Source: Pseudomonas sp. Root71 (GTDB lineage: Bacteria > Pseudomonadota > Gammaproteobacteria > Pseudomonadales > Pseudomonadaceae). Taken from it: a stretch of 64,000 nt of DNA. Below the pieces are notes generated by a model that searched no databases, was not told the origin of the DNA, and worked only from the letters and a program-made list of their open reading frames with translations. Both the position numbers and the translations under genes were made by a program. Positions 16,990 through 25,166 of this stretch are shown here, piece after piece. Each line of letters opens with the position of its first letter. The stretch's first letter is position 1. The DNA is taken from positions 59,636 through 123,635 of the forward strand of contig NZ_LMHY01000003.1 in NCBI RefSeq assembly GCF_001429045.1, written 5' to 3'.

Positions 16990-18101
16990 AGTGCCAGCTC
17001 CTTGAGGTCATTGAGTTTGACCACGCGGGTGGTCGGGTGAACCGGTTGCGTGGCGCCGACCCAGCGCAGGCACAGGGTGCCGTGGGGATGGCCGGCGGTT
17101 TCCAGCCAGTTGGCCAGGCCCGGGTCACGGTGGCTGAGGACCATGCGCAGGCTGCCGTCCGCCGCAAGCTGTGCCGAGTGCTTGTTCAGGCAGATGCGGT
17201 GGTAGCGGTAGTCGAGCGACTCCATCCAGTAGTTGTTGATCTGCAGGTTCCAGAAGTCGCAGGCCGGCACCTGATCGACTTCGATCAATAGCGCTTCGTC
17301 GTCGGCCAGCGCCCAGCAGGAGTGGTAATAGAAGATGTTGGGGTCGCCGCCCACGGACTGGCACAGCGCCTGGTCGGCAGGCGGCAGCTGGTTGCTGTGC
17401 TGCTGGTAACCCTGGGCCCAGTCGGCGAACAAGCGCGCAGTGTTCTCGACGAAACTGCCGACCCGCTGCAGGCTTTGTTGCAGGCCCGCGGCATCCAGCG
17501 GCACGGGTGCCTGGCTGGCCTGCAGGCGCTCGATGCGCAGTTGCGCCGGTTGCTCGCTGCTGCGATCGAGAAAGGTCTGGCGCACGATCAGCGCATTGCT
17601 CTGCGGCTCAAGGGGCAGCCAGTTGCCGCTGGCCGGCGGGCGCTGGCTGAGGATGATTTCGAAATTGCCCTCGGCATCCAGTTGCAGTTGCCCGGCGTCG
17701 ATAAAGCCGGTCTGGATCATCTTGCCGTCCGTCTCGTAACCGCCCCTCTGCGAACCGAAGCTCAGGTAGGCGACACTGCCGCGCTGGCCGCTGACCCGGT
17801 ATTCGTGCTCGCCGTTCAGGCGCGCATAGCGGTACAGGTTGTCGGGGTTGTCGGCGCCGATCTTGGCGGTTTCATGGGAAGGGGTGATGAACCCGGGGAA
17901 GTCGGGGTCGGCGAATTCCAGGTGCATCTCCAGGGCGATGCGCAGCAAGCGGGTGAGGTAGCGAAAGCCTTCGGCGCGGGTCTGCTCGTCGGCCGGGGCT
18001 TCGGCACGCAGTATCTGTTCGCCGCTGCGGCGCAACTGCTCGCAAAACCGGGTCCAGGTCTCACCGCTGATGACCTCCTGTTGGGGGGTGTCTGTAGCCA
18101 T
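16986..18101 (-). CDS. DUF1214 domain protein of the sulfonation operon
   Basis: The start at 18101 (MATDTPQQEVISGETW) has a GGAGACTGAC ribosome site and gives 371 residues; the longer frame from 18179 would run across an operator dyad. There is no signal peptide. The C-terminal third, with FYYHSCWALADDEALLIEVD, CDFWNLQINNYWMESLDY and PGLANWLETAGHPHGTLCLR, is the DUF1214 signature. It is the first gene of the minus-strand operon and is coupled to the sulfotransferase. The function of the family is unknown. Aromatic, tryptophan-rich conserved segments suggest binding of a hydrophobic ligand. Confidence 0.85.
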   Translation of the reverse strand: MATDTPQQEVISGETWTRFCEQLRRSGEQILRAEAPADEQTRAEGFRYLTRLLRIALEMHLEFADPDFPGFITPSHETAKIGADNPDNLYRYARLNGEHEYRVSGQRGSVAYLSFGSQRGGYETDGKMIQTGFIDAGQLQLDAEGNFEIILSQRPPASGNWLPLEPQSNALIVRQTFLDRSSEQPAQLRIERLQASQAPVPLDAAGLQQSLQRVGSFVENTARLFADWAQGYQQHSNQLPPADQALCQSVGGDPNIFYYHSCWALADDEALLIEVDQVPACDFWNLQINNYWMESLDYRYHRICLNKHSAQLAADGSLRMVLSHRDPGLANWLETAGHPHGTLCLRWVGATQPVHPTTRVVKLNDLKELAL

Positions 18102-18171
18102 GTCAGTCTCCTCTGCCGGCGGAGGGCCCGCCGCTGTAGACGACCTTAGGGAGAAGCGCGGCAACGGTTCT

Positions 18172-18187
18172 TCGTCCATGCGGACTA
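18172..18187. promoter_or_regulatory. Operator-like dyad 1 (divergent sulfonation promoter)
   Basis: The site reads TCGTCC-ATGC-GGACTA, a 16-bp near-palindrome. It lies upstream of the DUF1214 operon start and together with site 2 forms a 43-bp perfect inverted arrangement. Confidence 0.65.
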
Positions 18188-18198
18188 AACGCCCGATC

Positions 18199-18214
18199 TA
18201 GTCCGGGCGGACGA
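18199..18214. promoter_or_regulatory. Operator-like dyad 2 (divergent sulfonation promoter)
   Basis: The site reads TAGTCC-GGGC-GGACGA, with the same architecture as site 1 and eleven bases from it. It lies 96 bases upstream of the SRPBCC gene. Confidence 0.65.
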
Positions 18215-18310
18215 GGAGCCGACGGGTACAAGCGGTGAGGATCGCGCCTGAGCCCAGGGCTCACTGGCGCCACCGTCCGTGGCGCGCAGTCATCCTCACA
18301 GGAGCCACCC

Positions 18311-18781
18311 ATGAGCGCAGAAAAAAACCTGGTCCGTTCGCTGACCGTGGACATCGCCGCCCCGGCCGAACTGGTCTGGGCAATCCTCATCGACCTGCCC
18401 GCCTACCCGCAGTGGAACCCCTACACGGTCAAGGTCGAGTCGAGCCTGGTGCTCGGCGATCCGGTCAACCTGTTCCTGCCCAATCCGGGGCGCCCGGGTG
18501 AACTGCTGCACGTGATCGAGTACCTGGCGGACTTCGAGCCCCACCGGCTGCTCGCCTGGGAGATGTATGCCAACGCCGGCAATCCCGACGCGGCCCGTCG
18601 CGAGCAACACATCGAGCACACCGGAGCGGCCAGTTGCCGCTACCACACCACCGACCAGTTCCTCGGCGCCACCGCCGACCAGGTCATGACCGACCATGGC
18701 GCTTGGGTCAAGCAAGGGTTCGATGCCGTTGCCCATGCCCTCAAGGTCCGTGCCGAGACGCTGTACGCGTCCGTCGCGTGA
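18311..18781 (+). CDS. SRPBCC (START-like) ligand-binding protein
   Basis: The 156-residue protein has the SRPBCC beginning [20 protein letters not shown] followed by [16 protein letters not shown], typical of the polyketide cyclase/START-like fold with a deep hydrophobic cavity. It heads the plus-strand arm of the sulfonation locus, divergent from the DUF1214 operon and 112 bases before cysD. A GGAG ribosome site precedes the ATG. It may bind or present the hydrophobic acceptor of the sulfotransferase, or catalyse a side reaction. The fold is clear and the role is inferred from position only. Confidence 0.85.
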   Translation: MSAEKNLVRSLTVDIAAPAELVWAILIDLPAYPQWNPYTVKVESSLVLGDPVNLFLPNPGRPGELLHVIEYLADFEPHRLLAWEMYANAGNPDAARREQHIEHTGAASCRYHTTDQFLGATADQVMTDHGAWVKQGFDAVAHALKVRAETLYASVA

Positions 18782-18787
18782 TCTTCA

Positions 18788-18833
18788 ACCGCCGGCGCTT
18801 CTTCGTCCGAGCAGACGAAGAGGCACCGGCGGT
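18788..18833 (+). promoter_or_regulatory. Hairpin containing operator-like dyad 3, upstream of cysD
   Basis: The outer arms ACCGCCGG (18788-18795) and CCGGCGGT (18826-18833) enclose the inner arms TCTTCGTC and GACGAAGA. Within it, 18803-18818 reads TCGTCC-GAGC-AGACGA, the same 16-bp dyad as in the divergent promoter. It starts seven bases after the SRPBCC stop. It could be an operator, an attenuator, or both. Confidence 0.6.
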
Positions 18834-18893
18834 GCTTTACCTACCGTGGTGTTCAGCCGGCACCCATCCCGGCAGAACACGAGGAGGTATCCG

Positions 18894-19790
18894 ATGTTGA
18901 CTCATCTGCAATGGCTGGAAGCGGAAAGCATCCAGATCATCCGCGAAGTGGTGGCCGAGTGTGAGAACCCGGTGATGCTCTACTCCATCGGCAAGGACAG
19001 CGCGGTCATGCTGCACCTGGCAATGAAAGCCTTCGCCCCGGGCAAGCCGCCCTTCCCCCTGCTGCACGTGGACACCACCTGGAAGTTTCGCGAAATGATC
19101 GCCTTTCGCGACCAGACCGCCGAACGCCTGGGCCTGGAACTGCTGGTGCACATCAACCCCGAAGGCGTGGAAAAGGCCATCGATCCCTTCATCCACGGCT
19201 CGGCCGTGCACACCGATGTGTGGAAGACCCAGGGCCTGAAGCAGGCCCTGGACCACTACGGTTTCGATGCCGCGTTCGGCGGTGCCCGGCGCGACGAAGA
19301 AAAGTCGCGGGCCAAGGAGCGGGTGTTTTCCCTGCGCTCCGAGCAGCACCGCTGGGACCCCAAGCAGCAACGCCCGGAGCTCTGGCGCCTGTACAACACC
19401 CGCAAGCGCAAAGGTGAAAGCCTGCGGGTGTTCCCCCTGTCGAACTGGACCGAGCTGGATATCTGGCAATACATCTACCTGGAACAGATCCCCATCGTGC
19501 CTTTGTACTTCGCCAAGGAGCGCCCGGTGGTGCGCCGTGACGGCACGCTGATCATGGTCGACGACGAGCGCTTGCCGCTGCTGCCGGGAGAAACCCCGGA
19601 ACTGCGCAAGGTGCGCTTCCGCACCCTGGGCTGCTACCCGTTGACCGGCGCCATCGACAGTGACGCCGACAACCTGCCGGCGATCATCGGCGAGATGCTG
19701 GTCAGCCGCACCTCGGAACGCCAGGGCCGCCTGATCGACAGCGATTCGGCGGGCTCCATGGAGAAGAAGAAACAAGAGGGGTATTTCTGA
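18894..19790 (+). CDS. cysD: Sulfate adenylyltransferase small subunit (CysD)
   Basis: The start at 18894 has a perfect GAGGAGG ribosome site and gives 298 residues, the normal CysD length; the longer frame from 18696 is an artefact. It carries the PP-loop-type motif [18 protein letters not shown] (about 38-55), and also [24 protein letters not shown] and the C-terminal [10 protein letters not shown], all diagnostic of CysD. With CysN it forms APS from sulfate and ATP. The stop shares one base with the cysNC start (TGATG). A Pseudomonas normally has its own assimilatory cysD-cysNC, so this is probably a second, dedicated set. Confidence 0.95.
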   Translation: MLTHLQWLEAESIQIIREVVAECENPVMLYSIGKDSAVMLHLAMKAFAPGKPPFPLLHVDTTWKFREMIAFRDQTAERLGLELLVHINPEGVEKAIDPFIHGSAVHTDVWKTQGLKQALDHYGFDAAFGGARRDEEKSRAKERVFSLRSEQHRWDPKQQRPELWRLYNTRKRKGESLRVFPLSNWTELDIWQYIYLEQIPIVPLYFAKERPVVRRDGTLIMVDDERLPLLPGETPELRKVRFRTLGCYPLTGAIDSDADNLPAIIGEMLVSRTSERQGRLIDSDSAGSMEKKKQEGYF

Positions 19791-21682
19791 TGAACGCGAT
19801 CACCGATGCACGCAATGGCGACCTGACGCCCTACTTGCAACAACAGCAGAACAAGCAACTGCTGCGCTTCATCACCTGTGGCAGTGTCGACGACGGCAAG
19901 AGCACCCTGATCGGCCGCCTGCTGTACGAATCCAAGGTGCTGTTCGAGGACCAGTTGGGCCAGCTCGAAGCCGACTCGAAAAAGCTCGGTACCCAGGGTG
20001 ACGAACTGGATTTCGCCCTGCTGGTGGACGGCCTGAGCGCCGAGCGCGAGCAAGGCATCACCATCGATGTGGCTTACCGTTTTTTTGCCACCGACAAGCG
20101 CAAGTTCATCGTCGCCGACACACCCGGCCACGAACAGTACACCCGCAACATGGTCACCGGCGCGTCCACCGCCGACCTGGCGGTGATCCTCATCGACGCC
20201 CGCCAGGGCTTGCTGACCCAGACCCGCCGACACAGTTACCTGGTGTCGCTGCTGGGTATTCGCAAGGTGGTGGTGGCGATCAACAAGCTCGACTTGGTGG
20301 ACTATTCCCAGGCATTGTTCGAGCGCATCGAAGCCGAGTATCGCGCCTTCGCCGCGCAGATCGGCCTGCTGGATATCCAGTGCATCCCGCTGTCGGCACT
20401 GCGCGGTGACAACATGCTCCAGGCCAGCCCCAACACGCCCTGGTACCAGGGCCCGAGTCTGCTCGCCTACCTTGAAGACGTACCGCTGGAGCAGGACCGG
20501 CAGAGCAATGCGGCGTTCCGTTTGCCGGTGCAGTGGGTGAACCGGCCGAACCTGGATTTTCGTGGCTATTGCGGCAACGTCGTGGCCGGCAGCGTGAGCG
20601 TCGGCGAGCGTATCCGCGTGCTGCCCTCGGGCCAGCAGAGCGAGATCACCGGTATCCTGGGCAGCGCCGGGGAGCAGCAGCAAGCCCTGTGCGGCCAGGC
20701 CGTGACCCTGACCCTCAAGGACGAGATCGACATCAGCCGCGGCGATGTGATCGCCCTGGCCGACGCCCCGCCGGCGGTGGCCGACCAGTTCGAAGCGACC
20801 CTGGTCTGGATGGACGAACAGCCCCTGTTGCCGGGCCGCCCGTACCTGATGAAAATCGGTTACCGCACCGTTGGCATGAGCTGCGCCAACCTCAAGCACC
20901 GGGTCGATGTGAACAGCCTCGAGCATCTGGCGGCCAAGACCCTGGAACTGAATGGCATTGGCGTGTGCAACCTGCACCTGGACCGGCCGATCGCCTTCGA
21001 TGCCTATGCCGACAACCGCGACACCGGAGGCTTTATCGTCATCGACCGCCTGAGTAATCGCACGGTCGGCGCCGGCATGCTGCACTTCGCCTTGCGCCGT
21101 GCGCAGAACGTGCACTGGCAGGCCATCGACGTCAACCGCGAGGCCCACGCCGCGCTCAAGGGCCAATCGCCGCGAGTGCTGTGGTTTACCGGTTTGTCCG
21201 GCGCGGGCAAGTCGACCATCGCCAACCTGGTCGAACGCAAGCTGCATGCCCTGGGCCGGCACACCTACCTGCTCGACGGTGATAACGTGCGCCACGGTCT
21301 GAACCGCGACCTGGGTTTTACCGAAGCCGACCGGGTGGAAAACATCCGACGGGTTTCGGAGGTGGCCAGGCTGATGCTCGATGCCGGGCTGATCACCCTG
21401 GTCTCGTTCATCTCGCCGTTCCGTGCCGAGCGTGACATGGCCCGCAGTCTGGCAGGCGACGGCAACTTCCTCGAGATCTTCATCGATGCGCCGCTGGCCC
21501 TGGCCGAGCAGCGCGACCCCAAGGGCCTGTACCTCAAGGCCCGGCGCGGTGAGCTGAAAAACTTCACTGGCATCGACTCACCCTACGAGCCGCCGGTGGC
21601 GCCGGACATCCACATCGACACCCAGTTCGAGTCCGCCGAGGCCGCCGCCGAACGCATCGTCGAAGCCCTGCTGGCGCTGTAA
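19790..21682 (+). CDS. cysNC: Bifunctional sulfate adenylyltransferase GTPase subunit / APS kinase (CysNC)
   Basis: The 630-residue fusion begins with an EF-Tu-like GTPase: G1 GSVDDGKST (31-39), G3 DTPGHEQY (about 110) and G4 NKLD (about 165), then two beta-barrel domains. It ends with an APS kinase domain with P-loop GLSGAGKST (about 468-476), [17 protein letters not shown] and [18 protein letters not shown]. It activates APS synthesis and phosphorylates APS to PAPS, the donor needed by the sulfotransferase across the divergent promoter. Both catalytic parts look intact. It is coupled to cysD by a one-base overlap. Confidence 0.95.
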   Translation: MNAITDARNGDLTPYLQQQQNKQLLRFITCGSVDDGKSTLIGRLLYESKVLFEDQLGQLEADSKKLGTQGDELDFALLVDGLSAEREQGITIDVAYRFFATDKRKFIVADTPGHEQYTRNMVTGASTADLAVILIDARQGLLTQTRRHSYLVSLLGIRKVVVAINKLDLVDYSQALFERIEAEYRAFAAQIGLLDIQCIPLSALRGDNMLQASPNTPWYQGPSLLAYLEDVPLEQDRQSNAAFRLPVQWVNRPNLDFRGYCGNVVAGSVSVGERIRVLPSGQQSEITGILGSAGEQQQALCGQAVTLTLKDEIDISRGDVIALADAPPAVADQFEATLVWMDEQPLLPGRPYLMKIGYRTVGMSCANLKHRVDVNSLEHLAAKTLELNGIGVCNLHLDRPIAFDAYADNRDTGGFIVIDRLSNRTVGAGMLHFALRRAQNVHWQAIDVNREAHAALKGQSPRVLWFTGLSGAGKSTIANLVERKLHALGRHTYLLDGDNVRHGLNRDLGFTEADRVENIRRVSEVARLMLDAGLITLVSFISPFRAERDMARSLAGDGNFLEIFIDAPLALAEQRDPKGLYLKARRGELKNFTGIDSPYEPPVAPDIHIDTQFESAEAAAERIVEALLAL

Positions 21683-21726
21683 CGGCTGCCGGGCGCAGCC
21701 TGCCCCTTGGGCATGCGCTGCGCCCC

Positions 21727-21742
21727 TAGGCCAAACGGACGA
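21727..21742. promoter_or_regulatory. Operator-like dyad 4, upstream of the luxR gene
   Basis: The site reads TAGGCC-AAAC-GGACGA. It matches the 16-bp dyad of the sulfonation promoters with one mismatch in the left half and ends 61 bases before the regulator's ATG. Confidence 0.5.
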
Positions 21743-21803
21743 TTTTGCTGTCGTAACCCCGGTCGATACTCGCCCATGACAACACGCAGCCAAAGAGGCG
21801 CGC

Positions 21804-22976
21804 ATGACCCTGCCCTTTTCCACCTGCCCGGACCTGCACGCCAGCATCGACATCCCCTCTGCCGAGCTCAGCAGCCTGCTCGGGCTGGTCTACCACGGCA
21901 CGCTGGAGCCAACGCCCTGGGCCAGTTTGCTCGAAGCCCTGCGCCAGCGCTTCGCCGTCAGCTTCTTCACCCTGGTGCTGCGCAACCCCGACCATGAACG
22001 CCCCGGGCTGATCGTCAATGCCTCGGTGCATGGCGCGCTGTTGCCCGGCGAGCCCTCCTACAGCGAGCACTTCTATTCGATCTGCCCGTTCCTCGACTGG
22101 CCCGCGGACCAGGTGGCCAGTGCCGACCAGGTGCTGGGCACAGAGGCCTGGCTGGCCCATGATTTCTACCGCAACTACCTGCAGCCCCTGGACCTGCGCG
22201 ATGTGCTGGTGGCCAACATGCGCACCGCCGCCGGCATGCACTGCGCGCTGTTCGCCTGCCGCGACCACGCCAGCGAAGCCTTCACCCCGGCGCAGCTCAA
22301 CCTGATCCGCCTGTTGTTGCCGCACCTGCAACAGGCGGTGGACCTGCACTCGGCGGTGGATCAACTGGATGCCGAACGCCAGCTCTACGCGGCCACCATC
22401 GACCGCCTGATGGTGGGCACGGCCATCCTCGACGAGAACGGCCGGATGATGCGCTGCAACCGTGCCGCCCAGCGCCTGTTCGACAGCCATGACGGCCTGG
22501 AGTGCAAGCACGACAAGCTCTGTGCCTTCGCCAACCATGAGAACCGCACACTGCAGCAGGCCATCCAGGCGGTGCTGAAACAGCGCCCGCGGGGCCTCGA
22601 CGACCTGCAAGTCCTGACCCTGTCGCGGCCCAGCGGCGAGATGCCGCTGAACTTGCTGCTGCGCCCGATTGCCATGAACTACCAGACCCACAACAGCGCC
22701 CGACGCCCCGCAGTGGTGGTATTCATCCGCGATCCCGCCGACTCGCCCCAAGCCTCCCGAGACCTGCTGCGCAGCCTGTTTCAGCTGACCCGCACGGAAA
22801 CCGAAGTGGCCATGCTGGTCATGGACGGCCAGACCCTCGACGAGACGGCCGAGGCACTCGGAGTTTCGCGCAACACCGTGCGCGCCCACCTGCGCGGAGT
22901 GTTCGCCAAGACCGGCGCCACGCGCCAGGCGCAACTGGTCAAGACCTTGCTCAATAGCGTGGCGTCGTTGGGATAG
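21804..22976 (+). CDS. PAS-LuxR transcriptional regulator of the sulfonation locus
   Basis: The 390-residue protein has an N-terminal sensor region, a PAS-like domain (about 195-300; VGTAILDENGRMMRCNRAAQ) and a C-terminal GerE/LuxR helix-turn-helix (about 325-388; LTRTETEVAMLVMDGQTL, LGVSRNTVRAHLRGVFAKTG). It is the last plus-strand gene of the block. Copies of one dyad lie upstream of it, upstream of cysD and in the divergent promoter, so it is the obvious candidate regulator, possibly autoregulated and responding to a small-molecule ligand. The family call is firm and the target assignment inferred. Confidence 0.85.
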   Translation: MTLPFSTCPDLHASIDIPSAELSSLLGLVYHGTLEPTPWASLLEALRQRFAVSFFTLVLRNPDHERPGLIVNASVHGALLPGEPSYSEHFYSICPFLDWPADQVASADQVLGTEAWLAHDFYRNYLQPLDLRDVLVANMRTAAGMHCALFACRDHASEAFTPAQLNLIRLLLPHLQQAVDLHSAVDQLDAERQLYAATIDRLMVGTAILDENGRMMRCNRAAQRLFDSHDGLECKHDKLCAFANHENRTLQQAIQAVLKQRPRGLDDLQVLTLSRPSGEMPLNLLLRPIAMNYQTHNSARRPAVVVFIRDPADSPQASRDLLRSLFQLTRTETEVAMLVMDGQTLDETAEALGVSRNTVRAHLRGVFAKTGATRQAQLVKTLLNSVASLG

Positions 22977-23111
22977 CGGTCATATCGCAGCCGTATCAAC
23001 CCGTTGCACCGAAAGCCGCGCTGACGGGTGAAAATGGCGACATGCGCTCCGTCCCGGACTGTATAGACAGAAGACTGGACGGCCTAGGGGAATTGGTTAA
23101 TCCGATTGCGA

Positions 23112-23138
23112 CTAAGCCATAGTGCTTATGGTGATTAG
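23112..23138. promoter_or_regulatory. Interrupted inverted repeat upstream of the parvulin gene
   Basis: CTAA-G-CCATA, a short loop GTGCT, then TATGG-TGA-TTAG form an interrupted dyad in the 244-base region before the parvulin/HupE/DUF3604 operon. It could be an operator or a hairpin left from the preceding gene. Confidence 0.4.
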
Positions 23139-23220
23139 CCTTGGTGGAAAGTTGCGTCACAGCAGCAATACTCCGTTCTGCTGCGAAAACCATTCGCAGA
23201 ATGGCGTGGGGCAATAAGTC

Positions 23221-24132
23221 ATGAACTCTAGCGTCTGCGAAGCGAAAGAATCTCGATTTTCGTTAATCAAGCGATGTCTCCACCAGCCGCTATTGCACTT
23301 TCTGATCGCAGGCTTTGCACTCTTTGTGTTGTACGGAGGTTTACACCGTTCAACCCTTGATCAAGATCCGCAACGCATCGAAATCACCCCCGAAGTTGTT
23401 CAGCGGATCGCGATTTCCTGGCTGGCACGATGGCAACGACCCGCATCGGAGCAACAGTTGCAGGGTCTGATTGAGGAATATGTGAAAGAGGAAATCCTCT
23501 ATCGCGAAGCACTGAAACTTGGCCTGGATAAAGACGACACTATTATTCGCCGCCGACTGGCGCAAAAAATGGACTTCCTCGCCGAGGATATAGCGTCACT
23601 TCGCGAACCGGCACCCGGTGTACTTGAGACTTGGTACAACCAGCATCAGGACCAATATGCCCCGCCGCCACTTTTGACCTTCCATCATTTGTTTTTCGCC
23701 TTCGACAAACGTGGCGCGGATGCGCAAGCGCAGGCTCAGTCCGCACTCAGTGGGCTATCTGACAAAAACAGTGGTGAAGGCGATGCCTTCATGTTCAAAA
23801 ACGCCTATACAGAACAATCCCGGGATCAGGTGGCGCGGGTCTTTGGTTCAACGTTCGCCACTTCATTGTTCAAACAAACGCCGGGGGGGTGGGCGGGGCC
23901 TGTGGAGTCGGGTTTTGGCTGGCATCTGGTGTGGATTGATGCACTGACCAAATCACCTCCTCCGCCCTTCGAAACCGTGGCCCGGCAGGTCAAGTCCGAT
24001 TGGTTGTCCGAACAGCGCAGTGCATCGAAACGCGCGAGTTTCGATGCACTGAAAGCACGCTATGAGGTCGTAGTGATGATGCCTGCTTCTTCCGGTGCGA
24101 TTGCCGCCACACAGACGCAGCGGTCGCGATGA
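23221..24132 (+). CDS. Membrane-anchored parvulin-type peptidyl-prolyl isomerase
   Basis: The 303-residue protein has one N-terminal membrane anchor (LLHFLIAGFALFVLYGG, about 22-38), then a SurA/PpiC-like chaperone region (LQGLIEEYVKEEILYREALK) and a rotamase-like segment (LLTFHHLFFAF ... GGWAGPVESGFGWHLVWIDA). It would fold exported proteins in the periplasm. Its stop overlaps the next start (ATGA), coupling it to the HupE-like gene. A dedicated isomerase next to a large secreted DUF3604 protein suggests that protein as a client. Confidence 0.85.
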   Translation: MNSSVCEAKESRFSLIKRCLHQPLLHFLIAGFALFVLYGGLHRSTLDQDPQRIEITPEVVQRIAISWLARWQRPASEQQLQGLIEEYVKEEILYREALKLGLDKDDTIIRRRLAQKMDFLAEDIASLREPAPGVLETWYNQHQDQYAPPPLLTFHHLFFAFDKRGADAQAQAQSALSGLSDKNSGEGDAFMFKNAYTEQSRDQVARVFGSTFATSLFKQTPGGWAGPVESGFGWHLVWIDALTKSPPPPFETVARQVKSDWLSEQRSASKRASFDALKARYEVVVMMPASSGAIAATQTQRSR

Positions 24133-25127
24133 GGCGCGCAGTCTGGCTGATGTTGGTGCTCTGGCTCATGGGGCTGCCGGCCATGGCCCATGAGTCGCGC
24201 CCTGCTTACCTGGAACTCAACGAAACGGCCGTCGGGCGCTATGACGCATTGTGGCGCACGCCGCTGCTTTCAGGCATGCGATTGCCGATTGCGCTCCGGT
24301 TTGCCGAAGGTATTCGTACTGTCGTTGAGCCCGTGGAAAGCGAACTGAACGATTCACTGATCGAGCGTCGCGTCATTGATGCCGGTCCCGCAGGGCTGGT
24401 CGGGCAACGTATTGAATTCATCGGTCTGCAAGCGAGCATCACCGATGTGCTGGTGCGTGTCTCGCGCCTGGATGGCAGCCTGACGACCACCCTCGTCCAC
24501 CCTGCGCAACCCTGGATAGAGATCGCTGCCACGCCGGGAGCGTTTTCGGTGGCCGGTGCATTTCTGGTCCATGGCATCCAGCACATCCTGGGAGGCTTCG
24601 ATCACCTGCTGTTCGTCTTCGGTCTCCTGTTGCTGGTGAGTAATGGCTGGATGCTGGTGAAGACCATCACCGCATTCACCCTCGCCCATTCCGTCACTCT
24701 GGCACTCGCTACACTGGGTGCGGTGCGGCTGCCCGGCCCTCCTGTGGAAGCGACGATCGCGCTGAGCATTCTGTTGCTGGCAGTGGAAATCGCCCGCAAG
24801 AACCGTGACGAAACCAGTTTCACACTCCAGTGGCCATGGGTGGTGGCGTTCTGTTTTGGCTTGTTGCATGGCTTCGGTTTTGCCGGTGCGCTGGCGCAAA
24901 TCGGATTGCCGCAGCGCGACCTGCCGCTGGCGCTGTTCACCTTCAATGTCGGCGTCGAGATCGGCCAGTTGATGTTCGTCGCCGTCGTGTTGAGCCTGCG
25001 CGAACTGCTGCTGCGCTGTCGATTGCCACAGCCTGCAGTCCTGTATGCCCGACCAATTGCTTCTTACGGGTTGGGCACGCTGGCTGCCTTCTGGTTTTTC
25101 GAAAGAGTCTCGAGTTTCCTGTCCTGA
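24129..25127 (+). CDS. HupE/UreJ-2 family membrane protein
   Basis: The 332-residue protein has a signal peptide (MRRAVWLMLVLWLMGLPAMA), a beta-rich extracytoplasmic part, and from about residue 140 a HupE/UreJ-type bundle of six or seven helices. The histidines typical of the family are in HGIQHILGGFDHLLF, FTLAHSVTLALA and LLHGFGFAGAL. Relatives are proposed metal (nickel/cobalt) permeases. No hydrogenase or urease gene is near, so a metal-supply role for the neighbouring DUF3604 metalloenzyme is possible but unproven. Confidence 0.85.
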   Translation: MRRAVWLMLVLWLMGLPAMAHESRPAYLELNETAVGRYDALWRTPLLSGMRLPIALRFAEGIRTVVEPVESELNDSLIERRVIDAGPAGLVGQRIEFIGLQASITDVLVRVSRLDGSLTTTLVHPAQPWIEIAATPGAFSVAGAFLVHGIQHILGGFDHLLFVFGLLLLVSNGWMLVKTITAFTLAHSVTLALATLGAVRLPGPPVEATIALSILLLAVEIARKNRDETSFTLQWPWVVAFCFGLLHGFGFAGALAQIGLPQRDLPLALFTFNVGVEIGQLMFVAVVLSLRELLLRCRLPQPAVLYARPIASYGLGTLAAFWFFERVSSFLS

Positions 25128-25166
25128 GTTGCACCCTGTCATTGCCGTATTCCGGAGACGTGGAAT

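Noticed and set aside
19634..21295. 553-codon minus-strand ORF opposite cysNC
   Set aside because: It lies fully antisense to a well-supported CysNC frame. Long open antisense frames are expected in GC-rich Pseudomonas genes, and the product has no recognisable domain.
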